A DNA stretch of 64,000 nucleotides from UBA1756 sp045222555. Its GTDB lineage: Bacteria > Bacteroidota > Bacteroidia > Bacteroidales > WCHB1-69. The translations under genes were made by a program, and so were the position numbers. The notes beneath the pieces were generated by a model that did no database searches, was not told where the DNA came from, and saw nothing but the letters and a program-made list of their open reading frames with translations. The stretch lies in the NCBI GenBank assembly GCA_045222555.1, contig JBGUYY010000082.1, positions 1 to 64,000 of the forward strand, in the 5' to 3' direction. This document shows, piece after piece, positions 44,190-52,273 of the stretch (its first letter is position 1; the number at the start of each line of letters is the position of its first letter).

Positions 44190-44777
44190 CTAAAACCGGT
44201 GGGTATAGCCGACATTCAGCATGATGTTGTAGCGGGGAATATCGTGGCTCCAATTGTACGAGTTGTCATGGTATACATGCTCGAACCCTTCAATGATTGC
44301 TCCGTGTAAACCAATTTCAATTTGGTCGTTTGAGGTGATGGGAATATAACCTCCTAAGCCGATTGTACCTCCCACATGGAGTATTTCTTTGGCATTGGCA
44401 GCGGTGGGGGTGTTAAGGGCGATGCCAAACAGCGCGCCACCTCGCACATAGAAATGATGAACGTGAAACTCCATTTCACAAGGGAATTGCAGGCTATTTA
44501 TGCCCATTTCACCTTGATTGCCGAAAAAGCCTTCGTAACGTATGCCTGCCAGCACTCTCCACAAGTGATGAAAATCGTAGCTCATGCCCACCCCCAGACC
44601 GAAACCGGGAGTAACCCCCTCCTGAAAGATAGGATAACGGCAGAATCCGCCGCCCACTTGAGCCGTAATACCATATTGCTTTTGAAAACCAGACTCTTCA
44701 GAAGTCTGTGCCATCGTGGAGACTGCACAGCCCAAAATGATGATGAGGATGAAGGATTTGATTTTTAAGCTATTCAT
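44190..44777 (-). CDS. Small outer-membrane beta-barrel protein
   Basis: A 195-residue exported protein (signal MNSLKIKSFILIIILGCAVSTMAQ). Barrel strands alternate aromatic and small residues: YGITAQVGGGFCRYP, FGLGVGMSYDF, RVLAGIRYEGFF, FYVRGGALFGIAL, GGTIGLGGYIP, and it ends in NIMLNVGYTHRF, an outer-membrane C-terminal Phe signature. The -7 box at 44891-44898 gives a leader of about 105 nt to ATG 44777; the longer reading to 44870 lacks a signal peptide at its start. Function unknown. Confidence 0.75.
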   Translation of the reverse strand: MNSLKIKSFILIIILGCAVSTMAQTSEESGFQKQYGITAQVGGGFCRYPIFQEGVTPGFGLGVGMSYDFHHLWRVLAGIRYEGFFGNQGEMGINSLQFPCEMEFHVHHFYVRGGALFGIALNTPTAANAKEILHVGGTIGLGGYIPITSNDQIEIGLHGAIIEGFEHVYHDNSYNWSHDIPRYNIMLNVGYTHRF

Positions 44778-44890
44778 AGTATAAGTACTCTTTAATTTTC
44801 GAATCATGGGGACTTCTATTTTTACTATTTTCTCGCCAACTCCCCAGACCTTGCGAAGTCCGTTAGACAAAGACTGAAAAGTTGACGCTG

Positions 44891-44898
44891 CAAAGTTA
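44891..44898 (-). promoter_or_regulatory. Bacteroidetes -7 box for the barrel gene at 44777
   Basis: TAACTTTGC on the minus strand. Confidence 0.6.
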
Positions 44899-44991
44899 CA
44901 TATTATTTTCTCATTTCCAACAATTTAGCTATATTTTTTTGAAATTTATCGGGGGGGGTAATATATTGGTATTCAGTGTGTTATAAAATTC

Positions 44992-45090
44992 AATTCATAC
45001 CCAATCGTTTGATCTGTTCGTATCTGATGAGGTTGTAAACCAGTCCGGAGAAGATGATGTAGACCGCATTTAGGAGAAAGCCCACTAACG
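44992..45090 (-). pseudogene. Possible gene remnant
   Basis: About 33 open codons on the minus strand ending in a TGA, reading LLNAVYIIFSGL then VYNLIRYEQIKRLG, with an upstream in-frame stop and no start codon. It looks like the tail of a lost protein, possibly a transposase or membrane protein. Low certainty. Confidence 0.25.
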
Positions 45091-45181
45091 TACCCCTCCC
45101 CTACCCTCCCCAACTTCCCAATAACCGTCCGAAAGCAACGCAGCGACAAGAAATTGCCGCTGATTTTTGTTCAGCTCTTTA

Positions 45182-45303
45182 ACGCGCTCCCGGAGGGAGC
45201 AAGTTTCAATAACCCCACATGCAATGTGGGGTACGGGCAAGGCCATCCATATCATAGCGTGCAGGAAGCACGCGCTTTCATTCATTCATTGAGAACGCGT
45301 GCC
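45182..45303. repeat. 122-bp structured direct repeat, copy 2
   Basis: Three hairpins in a row: GCTCCC/GGGAGC (loop GGA), CCCCACAT/ATGTGGGG (loop GCA) and GCGTGC/GCACGC (loop AGGAA). 113/122 identical to the copy at 43578-43699, in the same orientation. Confidence 0.85.
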
Positions 45304-45336
45304 TTTGGCACGATTATTGCCAAGGTCGACACTTGC

Positions 45337-46554
45337 CTACTGCTCCCAAAACTTCATCCAGGCCTTTTCTTCGTCTGTAAGAGGCTCTTTTTCGGGCTTG
45401 TACGCTGGATTGGGAACATACCAACTGGCACCGGAGAAATATTCTTGCAACCGCTTTTCATCAAACACATATCCGTGATATGCCAATGGGAAGTGCTGTA
45501 GAATGTATTTTTCATTCGTTGAAATAGAGGTAGTATCACCTCCCCCGTATGAAATATAACCAGTAAAATAATGAGGATTCAGTTTCTGATATTCCCACTG
45601 AAAGGCTTTCATCCATTGTCCAACCTCTTCGTTATTTTTCCAGAACCACGTAATCAATTGTGGTCTGCGAATAAACAGCTCGCCATCTGGGTGGAAGTTC
45701 TCGCGATGAAAGCTAATGCCTCCCTTTTGGATGTGAAAAAAACTACGTTGTTGTTCATCATATGAATCCAATACGGTGTAGTTTTTATTGCCTATACCAT
45801 TAATGGTCCAGTCGTCGTTGTCTTTAAAGAAGGTGGGAGCTATCGCAAACGACTCACAATCACCCAAATTAATATTCAACGTGAAATCGTCAATCTGGTG
45901 GTTTGCCCAGCGATTGGCAGCGGTCAGAATATAGTCGAACCAGTAGTAGTCACCAACATACATGGACAATTCATAATTGTAAGTGTGCTGGATAACATTC
46001 AGTCCTTTATTGAAATGGGCTTTGAAATGATACACATAGTGGAAAGGACACTCCAAGCCTGGATAATTACGAAGCGTATCTTTGCACTGCTGAGAAGTCA
46101 GCGACTGAATTTTCCCATTTTGAAAATAGGGATGAGAGAAGTCAGTACCTTTATTTTTTTTATTATCAGAAAAATAAAAGGGAATACCATCGGCAGTGGT
46201 AAGATAGGGGACATGAGCAATATCATAAGAAAGAATGTCCCCATTCATCATTACCACAAAATCATGTATGTAAGGTTGTTGGGGAAAATTAAAAAGATAG
46301 TTCCCATTATAGGGGGCTGGCGCCTCGAAGCCCACCAGCAGATCCTTTGCGTCCACGGGATTGAAAAACTCGTAATAAACCGTCACCTCCAGATGGCGGC
46401 CGACACGGTTGATAGTCAAAATTTCCTTCTGAACACGGATGTCACTCTCGTTAATCGGAATGAGCTGGTTCCCAACGGCACGGAATGAGGCATCATTGGC
46501 GGAAAGCAAGGTCAACGCCAAAAGGAAAAGAAAGAAACAGAACGACTTTTTCAT
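45337..46554 (-). CDS. YARHG-domain exported protein
   Basis: A 405-residue exported protein (signal MKKSFCFFLFLLALTLLSA). The N-terminal ~270 residues are beta-rich (ILTINRVGRHLEVTVYYEFFNP), like the DUF4424-type domain. The C-terminus matches the YARHG extracellular domain: LAYHGYVFDEKRLQEYFSGASWYVPNP, with the Y-x-x-HGYVF core, ending in an EEKAWM helix. YARHG domains are thought to act outside the cytoplasm, with ligand unknown. The gene is divergent from mtaB. Confidence 0.8.
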   Translation of the reverse strand: MKKSFCFFLFLLALTLLSANDASFRAVGNQLIPINESDIRVQKEILTINRVGRHLEVTVYYEFFNPVDAKDLLVGFEAPAPYNGNYLFNFPQQPYIHDFVVMMNGDILSYDIAHVPYLTTADGIPFYFSDNKKNKGTDFSHPYFQNGKIQSLTSQQCKDTLRNYPGLECPFHYVYHFKAHFNKGLNVIQHTYNYELSMYVGDYYWFDYILTAANRWANHQIDDFTLNINLGDCESFAIAPTFFKDNDDWTINGIGNKNYTVLDSYDEQQRSFFHIQKGGISFHRENFHPDGELFIRRPQLITWFWKNNEEVGQWMKAFQWEYQKLNPHYFTGYISYGGGDTTSISTNEKYILQHFPLAYHGYVFDEKRLQEYFSGASWYVPNPAYKPEKEPLTDEEKAWMKFWEQ

Positions 46555-46603
46555 GATGCAAAATGTTTATGGATGATAAACGAAATGGAATGGGAAAAAA
46601 TTG

Positions 46604-46611
46604 TACTTTTG
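46604..46611 (+). promoter_or_regulatory. Bacteroidetes -7 box for mtaB
   Basis: TACTTTTGC, about 25 bp before ATG 46634. Confidence 0.7.
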
Positions 46612-46633
46612 CACGCTAAATTGAGCTGTCAAA

Positions 46634-47866
46634 ATGAGCAAGACCTTCTCCATCCATACTCTGGGCTGCAAGCTGAACTTCAGCGAGTCGTCGGAGATTG
46701 CCCGGCGGCTGCAGGAACGCGGCTTTGCCCTCTCCGAACAGCCCGAGACCATCATCGTGAACAGCTGCGCGGTGACCGCCACCGCCGAAAAGAAGGTGCG
46801 CAACCTGACCTCCCATCTGCACAAGCTGTCACCCGACGCACAGATTGTGGTGCTCGGCTGCTACGCCGCCCTGCGGTCGGAAGAGATCCTTCGATGGCCC
46901 GGTGTGGCCGCCACTTTCGGCAACGAGGACAAGATGAATGTGGTGCCGTTCCTGTGCGGCGAACCGCTATCCACCAACCTCCGCTTCTCGGCCGCCTTCT
47001 CGTCGAACGACCGCACCCGCTCGTTCCTGAAAATACAGGACGGCTGCGACTACCACTGCACCTACTGCACCGTATGGAAAGCCCGTGGCGAGAGCCGCAG
47101 CGACAGCATCCCCAACGTGCTGGCGCAGATCGACCGCATCGTCGAGATGGGCATCAAAGAGGTGAACCTCACCGGAGTGAACCTCGGCGACTTCGGCCGG
47201 AAAGACGGGAGCAGTTTCTACGAGTTGCTCCGCGCCATCGAGAAGCGGCACTACCCGCTGCGTTTCCGCATCTCCTCCATCGAGCCCAACCTGCTGACCG
47301 ATGAAATCATCGCGTTGGCGGCGCAGTCGAAGGTCATCATGCCGCATTTCCACATCCCGCTGCAGTCGGCGTGCAACCGCGTGCTGGGTGAAATGCACCG
47401 CCGCTACACACGGGAACTGTATGCCGAAAAGGTGCAACGCATCCGCCAGATGATTCCCGACGCCTGCATCGCCATGGATATCATCGCGGGCTTCCCCGGC
47501 GAGACCGATGAGGAATTTACTGACGGACTGCAATTTCTGGAAGACTTGAACATCAGCTACTGCCATGTTTTCACCTACTCGAAACGTCCCGGCACACCGG
47601 CAGCCGCCATGTCGCAGCAGGTGCCGCCACCCGTGAAAAGAGAGCGCACCAACCAGCTGCTCGAACTGTCGGAACGCAAGAAGATCGCCTTCTACCGCCA
47701 ACATATCGGCGAAAAACGCCCCGTGCTCATCGAGTCGGAAAAGAAAGGCAACCTCATGTTCGGCTTTACCGACAATTATATCAAACTGCAAATCCCCTAC
47801 GACATCAGTAAAGAAAATTCTATTCAAATTATTGAAATTCAAGAAGATAATCTTTCTTTTAAATAA
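46634..47866 (+). CDS. mtaB: tRNA t6A37 methylthiotransferase MtaB
   Basis: A 410-residue radical-SAM methylthiotransferase that turns t6A37 into ms2t6A37 in tRNA. The N-terminal UPF0004 domain has the three cluster Cys in TLGCKLN, VNSCAVT and VLGCYA; the radical-SAM motif is CDYHCTYC; the TRAM-like end is SEKKGNLMFGFTDNYIKLQI. The ALRSEE after the third Cys and the length favour MtaB over MiaB and RimO. It shares the t6A theme with tsaD at 58 kb. Confidence 0.93.
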   Translation: MSKTFSIHTLGCKLNFSESSEIARRLQERGFALSEQPETIIVNSCAVTATAEKKVRNLTSHLHKLSPDAQIVVLGCYAALRSEEILRWPGVAATFGNEDKMNVVPFLCGEPLSTNLRFSAAFSSNDRTRSFLKIQDGCDYHCTYCTVWKARGESRSDSIPNVLAQIDRIVEMGIKEVNLTGVNLGDFGRKDGSSFYELLRAIEKRHYPLRFRISSIEPNLLTDEIIALAAQSKVIMPHFHIPLQSACNRVLGEMHRRYTRELYAEKVQRIRQMIPDACIAMDIIAGFPGETDEEFTDGLQFLEDLNISYCHVFTYSKRPGTPAAAMSQQVPPPVKRERTNQLLELSERKKIAFYRQHIGEKRPVLIESEKKGNLMFGFTDNYIKLQIPYDISKENSIQIIEIQEDNLSFK

Positions 47867-47924
47867 AAAACAACTGTAACAAAAGCCGCATTATTTCGTA
47901 ATAGTCACGAATAATCATACGACA

Positions 47925-49823
47925 ATGCCTATCCGACTCTATATCAATCGTTTTCTTAAATCTCTCAAAATCGTGAGCAGCGCCTGGGTGCTGTTGGTGG
48001 ACGCGTTGTGCATCTTCGGAGCCACACTCTTTGCCATGCTGCTCCGCTCCGACTTCCTCGTTTACAGCAAAGCCGTCTTCAGCACGAGGGAATACATCCT
48101 CATACCGCTGATGTTCACCATATTACGCATCCTTTTCTTCCTAATCTTCAAAACCTACAAGAGCATCGTCCGCTACACCAACACCACCGACATTTTCCGC
48201 ATTTTATTAGCAAATCTCGCCGGTTCAGTTGCACTGGTTGTCATCAACTTGATTTCGTATGGCATCAAAGGCAGCTATATCGTGCCCACTGCCGTTGTGG
48301 TGATGGAGTTCACCATTACCACCCTCATCCTCATATTTTACAGATTGACATTCAAGGTTTTATACTTGGAAACCATCAATCCTGTACGCAAAAAACGTGA
48401 TGTGGTGATTGTGGGAGCAGGCGCTTCGGGAGTCATTACCAAGCGCGCCCTCGACCGCGACATTCGCACCAAATACAACGTGCTGGCCTTCTTTGACCGC
48501 GATCCTAAAAAAATCGACAAAAAAATAGAGAATGTCAATGTTTATGATGCCAACGAACTCGCCTCGTTTTTGGAGCATCACAACATCAACTTCCTGATTG
48601 TGGCCATCCAGAAGATGCCGCCGGCCCAGCTGAACGAAATCACCGAAATCGGTCTGCAGCACAATGCCAAGGTGTTGGTGGTGCCGCCCGTGAAAAGATG
48701 GATCAACGGCGAGCTGAGTTTCAAGCAGATCAAGAAAGTGAAGATTGAAGATTTGCTGGAACGCGGAGAGATTATGCTCGACACCGAACTGATTACCAGA
48801 GATTTGTGTGGAAAAGTGATTCTGATCACCGGTGCCGCCGGTTCCATCGGCAGCGAGATCGTACGCCAGGTGATGAAATACCAGTACAAACGGCTGATTT
48901 TGGTGGACAATGCTGAAACACCGGTCTTCTACCTTCATAATGAGTGTTATGCCACCAATGGCATGCGCAATATCGACATTGAGATTGCTGATATCCGCGA
49001 CAAGGTGAAGATGGAAGAGATCATCTCGCGTGAACGGCCGGACCTCATCTACCATGCTGCGGCCTATAAGCATGTGCCCATCATGGAGGAGAATGCCAAC
49101 GAAGCAGTAAAAAACAACGTGCAGGGCACCAAGCTGCTGGCCGACCTTGCCGTGCAATACGGGGTGAAAAAGTTCGTGATGGTCTCCACCGACAAGGCCG
49201 TCAACCCCACCAATGTGATGGGCTGCACCAAGCGCATCGCAGAGATTTACGTGCAGTCGCTGAACTTCCATCAGGACACCACCAAGTTCATCACCACCCG
49301 TTTCGGCAACGTGCTGGGCACCAACGGATCTGTCATTCCCATCTTCAAACAGCAAATCGAGAGCGGCGGCCCTGTCACCGTCACCGACCGCGAAATCACC
49401 CGTTTCTTCATGACCATTCCTGAGGCATGCCAATTAGTGATCAACGCTGGCGCCATGGGCAATGGTGGCGAGATTTTCATCTTCGACATGGGACAGCCCG
49501 TGCGTATCTATGACCTCGCCGTCAAGATGATCCGCCTTTCCGGCCTCACCCTCGGCAAGGATATCCAGATCTCCTTCACAGGCCTCCGTCCGGGCGAGAA
49601 ACTTTACGAAGAGCTTCTGGCCAACAAAGAGAACACCACCGAGACCCCCAACCCCAAGATTATGATCGCCAAGGTACGTACCTACAACTACGAAGAGGTC
49701 TCTAAGGAAATCGACCAACTCATCGCCCTCAAATACGAATCTCCCTTCGTCATCGTGAAGAAGATGAAAGAGATTGTGCCGGAGTACATCAGCAAGAACT
49801 CCGAATTCGAGGTACTCAATTAG
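47925..49823 (+). CDS. Membrane-bound nucleotide-sugar 4,6-dehydratase, FlaA1/WbpM/CapD type
   Basis: A 632-residue protein: four hydrophobic helices (about 15-145), a first Rossmann-like region (VVIVGAGASGVITKRAL, about 162) and a catalytic SDR domain (ITGAAGSIGSEIVRQV near 300, AAAYKHVPIMEEN, MVSTDKAVNPTNVMGCTKRIAE). The active-site triad has Met/Lys variants (TDKAVNPTNVMGxxK), as in PglF/WbpM. These enzymes make UDP-4-keto-6-deoxy-GlcNAc-type sugars for O-antigen, capsule or glycoprotein glycans. It is the usual partner of surface-polysaccharide genes, but no such cluster follows here. Confidence 0.93.
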   Translation: MPIRLYINRFLKSLKIVSSAWVLLVDALCIFGATLFAMLLRSDFLVYSKAVFSTREYILIPLMFTILRILFFLIFKTYKSIVRYTNTTDIFRILLANLAGSVALVVINLISYGIKGSYIVPTAVVVMEFTITTLILIFYRLTFKVLYLETINPVRKKRDVVIVGAGASGVITKRALDRDIRTKYNVLAFFDRDPKKIDKKIENVNVYDANELASFLEHHNINFLIVAIQKMPPAQLNEITEIGLQHNAKVLVVPPVKRWINGELSFKQIKKVKIEDLLERGEIMLDTELITRDLCGKVILITGAAGSIGSEIVRQVMKYQYKRLILVDNAETPVFYLHNECYATNGMRNIDIEIADIRDKVKMEEIISRERPDLIYHAAAYKHVPIMEENANEAVKNNVQGTKLLADLAVQYGVKKFVMVSTDKAVNPTNVMGCTKRIAEIYVQSLNFHQDTTKFITTRFGNVLGTNGSVIPIFKQQIESGGPVTVTDREITRFFMTIPEACQLVINAGAMGNGGEIFIFDMGQPVRIYDLAVKMIRLSGLTLGKDIQISFTGLRPGEKLYEELLANKENTTETPNPKIMIAKVRTYNYEEVSKEIDQLIALKYESPFVIVKKMKEIVPEYISKNSEFEVLN

Positions 49824-49928
49824 TAAATTGAAAATTGAGAATTGAGAATTGAAAACTGAAAACTGAGAATTGAAAATTGGAAGTTGAGAGTTAGAAGTTA
49901 GAAGTTACAGGTTAAAAGTTCGAAACTC
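49824..49928 (+). repeat. Long heptanucleotide tandem repeat
   Basis: About fifteen 7-nt units in unbroken phase: TAAATTG, AAAATTG, AGAATTG twice, AAAACTG twice, AGAATTG, AAAATTG, GAAGTTG, AGAGTTA, GAAGTTA twice, CAGGTTA, AAAGTTC, GAAACTC. The first unit begins directly after the stop codon at 49823. Confidence 0.85.
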
Positions 49929-49941
49929 AAAGATTACAGCT

Positions 49942-49983
49942 ACAAAAAAAACAGCCCGGCAATTTCTTGTCGGGCTGTTTTGT
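49942..49983. terminator. Bidirectional intrinsic terminator
   Basis: A stem of CAGCCCG(G)CAA with TTG(T)CGGGCTG around TTTC, flanked by A and T runs. It lies between the convergent dehydratase and DUF4328 genes. Confidence 0.88.
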
Positions 49984-50000
49984 ATGGGGAATCGGTGCTG

Positions 50001-51098
50001 TTATTTTTCAGCAGCGGGTTCTTCAAACGTGAATTTATCTTCATTGTCGCACATCATCTTATTAAGCTTGTTGTACTTGAAGATCATGTAGCACTCATAA
50101 CCCAGATAAACAATCCAGCCAATCAGATAGAAAGCCATCACGATGGTGTGAGGTCTGAGGTAGTAGAAGAGGCCAGTATTGCCGAAATAGGTGCCGAAGC
50201 CAAGCAGACCGAGGCTATTAGCAGCCACATCCATGTCGGCGGCTCCCACGAGGGTGAAGAGCCACACGTTGAGGCAGAGTGTCAAACCACCGATGAAGAG
50301 CGGCATGATCATCTTGGCGAAGATCATAGAGCCCCACCAGAGGGAGATGGACTCCATGTGGTTGGAATCTTTCGCGTCGGTGATGATGGATTTGTCGCGA
50401 AGCACATACTTGGTCTCGGAGATAAGGTTGGAGAACAGGGCGCAGGGTTTGAAGAGATTATAGATGGGTATGAACCATGAGATAATGTTCATGATATCTT
50501 TGCTCTTGAACCACGGGGCAACACGACGGACATTTCTGGTATTGAGCATCATCCAGAAGCCGAAGCAGATCATCTTAATAACCAATAAGATAGAAGTGAT
50601 AATAATCACCACATTGAAACCACCGAGTGAGGGAGAAGCCTCTTTCACTGCAGCATCATGCTTGTCGGCCCACGGTTTCAAGCCAGCTTTTGCAAAACGA
50701 ACAGTGTCCTTATAAAGACTGACTTCGGTATTCAGACGGGTGATATTTTCACCATAGTCATTCAGGTGAGTGGTATCGCTGTAGTATTTGTTCTTGAGAG
50801 AGTCGTCCTCCGGATTTTCAGCCAGCGACTGACGAACTTTTTCAGCGGACACCTTCGTATCCTCGAACAACTTCGTATAGCCTTCCAAACTGTTTTGCTT
50901 CTTGCCAAGGGCTTCTTCCGAATATTTCACGGAATCCATCCAGTAAGAATAGGTGGGCATAATTGAGTCCTGCAAATAGACGTTTTTCTTGTCATAAGAG
51001 CCCAACTGTACTGCTGAAACGATTACCATGCACAAGATAACGAGATTCAGAATCATGGAAATCACACCCCAAAGAGCATTGTTTGTAAATTTCTTCAT
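50001..51098 (-). CDS. DUF4328 membrane protein
   Basis: A 365-residue protein. An N-terminal helix (NLVILCMVIVSAVQL) is followed by a ~100-residue extracytoplasmic coiled-coil-like stretch (YTKLFEDTKVSAEKVRQSL) and then four helices. The membrane part carries the DUF4328 core MLNTRNVRR, ISWFIPIYNLFKPCALFSNL and SISLWWGSMIFAKMI. The extra N-terminal periplasmic domain is not part of typical DUF4328 proteins, so this may be a sensor-like or partner-binding form. A -7 box lies at 51171-51178 and a hairpin at 51146-51162 in the leader. Function unknown. Confidence 0.75.
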   Translation of the reverse strand: MKKFTNNALWGVISMILNLVILCMVIVSAVQLGSYDKKNVYLQDSIMPTYSYWMDSVKYSEEALGKKQNSLEGYTKLFEDTKVSAEKVRQSLAENPEDDSLKNKYYSDTTHLNDYGENITRLNTEVSLYKDTVRFAKAGLKPWADKHDAAVKEASPSLGGFNVVIIITSILLVIKMICFGFWMMLNTRNVRRVAPWFKSKDIMNIISWFIPIYNLFKPCALFSNLISETKYVLRDKSIITDAKDSNHMESISLWWGSMIFAKMIMPLFIGGLTLCLNVWLFTLVGAADMDVAANSLGLLGFGTYFGNTGLFYYLRPHTIVMAFYLIGWIVYLGYECYMIFKYNKLNKMMCDNEDKFTFEEPAAEK

Positions 51099-51145
51099 AC
51101 TAAAAATGTTTTATATAACATTGATATTTAATTAATTACAATTAA

Positions 51146-51162
51146 AAAAGGTCATACCTTTT
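51146..51162 (-). promoter_or_regulatory. Leader hairpin before the DUF4328 gene
   Basis: AAAAGGT and ACCTTTT around a 3-nt loop, just downstream of the -7 box. It is followed on the minus strand by TTAATTG-rich sequence, not a clean T run, so attenuation is only a possibility. Confidence 0.35.
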
Positions 51163-51170
51163 ACAAGTTG

Positions 51171-51178
51171 CAAATTTA
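51171..51178 (-). promoter_or_regulatory. Bacteroidetes -7 box for the DUF4328 gene
   Basis: TAAATTTGC on the minus strand, about 75 bp before the ATG at 51098. Confidence 0.6.
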
Positions 51179-51238
51179 CATGTTTTTTTGATTGATGCTA
51201 CAAAAAACAAAAAAAACTTATCAATGTATTTGCGCAGC

Positions 51239-52261
51239 TCACGAAGGGTTGACTCGAACGACGAAGAAACGCATGACAAATTCGAGCAAAAGGAAGAGAA
51301 TGGCGAGCAAAAGGAAGGGCAGAAAATGGTCGTTGGCCCAGCTCACCACGCTTTTCTCCTCGCGCTTGGTGGTCTCAAGTTTGTCGATTTCGCTGTACAC
51401 CTCGCGCAGTTTTTTCTCGTTGCCAGCCGAAAAATACCTGCCGCCTGTACTGCCGGCGATTTCCTTCAGCAATGCCTCGTCGAGCACGGTCTTGCTTTGC
51501 ACTACGCCGTGTCCAGGCACCCTGATGCCAGCCATCCGGCCGTTGGTGCCGCAGCTGATGGTATATACTTTAATATTGTATTCCTTCGCCATGGTGGCAG
51601 CGGTACGCGGGTCGATAAATCCGGCATTGTTCACACCATCGGAGAGCAGGATCACCACCTTGCTCTTCGCCTTGCTGTCTTTCAAGTGACTGACAGCCAA
51701 TCCGAGGCCATCGCCGATGGCGGTACCGTCCACCAGCGGCTCGCGCTTCACGCTCTTGAGAAGCTCAAGAAAATAGGCATGGTCTGTAGTAGGCGGACTG
51801 AGGGTGTAGGCCTCGCCGGCATACAGCACCAATCCCACATTATCGTTCTCGCGCTTTTGCACAAACTCGGCAGCGATCTGCTTGCAAGCCTCCAGACGTG
51901 TAGGCTTGAAGTCCATCATATCCATACTTCCCGACACATCGAGCGCCATGATGACATCGATCCCCTCCTTGATGGTCTTGCCATTGACCTGGCTGTCGGA
52001 AGTCTGTGGCCGCGCGATGGCCAGCACAAGAAAGACAATGGCGAGGCAGCGGAAGATGACCGGGAAATGACGCAGATAGTAGCGAAAGGTGCGCTGCCCC
52101 AGCGGAGCCGTCGTGCTGACGACCATCGTCGAGTGCTGTCTCCGCTGTTTCCAGATGTACCAAGCCACATAGAGCGGGATCACCAGCATCAGCCACAGCA
52201 GATGCGGATTTGCGAACTTCATCTCACCTAACGAACTGAAAAATCCTTCAAACACATTCAT
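51239..52261 (-). CDS. batA: BatA-like von Willebrand factor A protein
   Basis: A 340-residue membrane-anchored vWA protein: a helix at about 20-36, a second at about 65-80, the vWA domain (about 95-290) with the MIDAS motif ALDVSGSMD, and a C-terminal helix (FLPFLLLAILFLLLEFVMRFF). This is the BatA/BatB layout from aerotolerance operons. GGAGG lies a few bp before the ATG. It follows the BatD-like gene by 12 bp and is last in the tamB-PAS-BatD-BatA run. The usual MoxR ATPase and DUF58 partners are not nearby. Confidence 0.88.
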   Translation of the reverse strand: MNVFEGFFSSLGEMKFANPHLLWLMLVIPLYVAWYIWKQRRQHSTMVVSTTAPLGQRTFRYYLRHFPVIFRCLAIVFLVLAIARPQTSDSQVNGKTIKEGIDVIMALDVSGSMDMMDFKPTRLEACKQIAAEFVQKRENDNVGLVLYAGEAYTLSPPTTDHAYFLELLKSVKREPLVDGTAIGDGLGLAVSHLKDSKAKSKVVILLSDGVNNAGFIDPRTAATMAKEYNIKVYTISCGTNGRMAGIRVPGHGVVQSKTVLDEALLKEIAGSTGGRYFSAGNEKKLREVYSEIDKLETTKREEKSVVSWANDHFLPFLLLAILFLLLEFVMRFFVVRVNPS

Positions 52262-52273
52262 CTTGCTTCCTCC

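Larger units (their letters stand above)
44778..45336. other. Intergenic stretch with promoter, poly-G, remnant ORF and repeat
   Basis: About 559 bp with no intact gene. From left to right: leader and -7 box of the barrel gene (44891-44898), a run of eight G (44951-44958), a minus-strand open stretch ending at about 44992 that reads like the end of a coding sequence (YNLIRYEQIKRLG) without a start, and the second 122-bp repeat (45182-45303). Confidence 0.65.

Noticed and set aside
45085..45285. A 66-codon minus-strand ORF
   Set aside because: Most of it is the 122-bp repeat read in reverse; no signal or domain supports a gene.
49824..49928. A CRISPR-like array
   Set aside because: The units are 7 nt, without spacers and degenerate; no cas gene is near.
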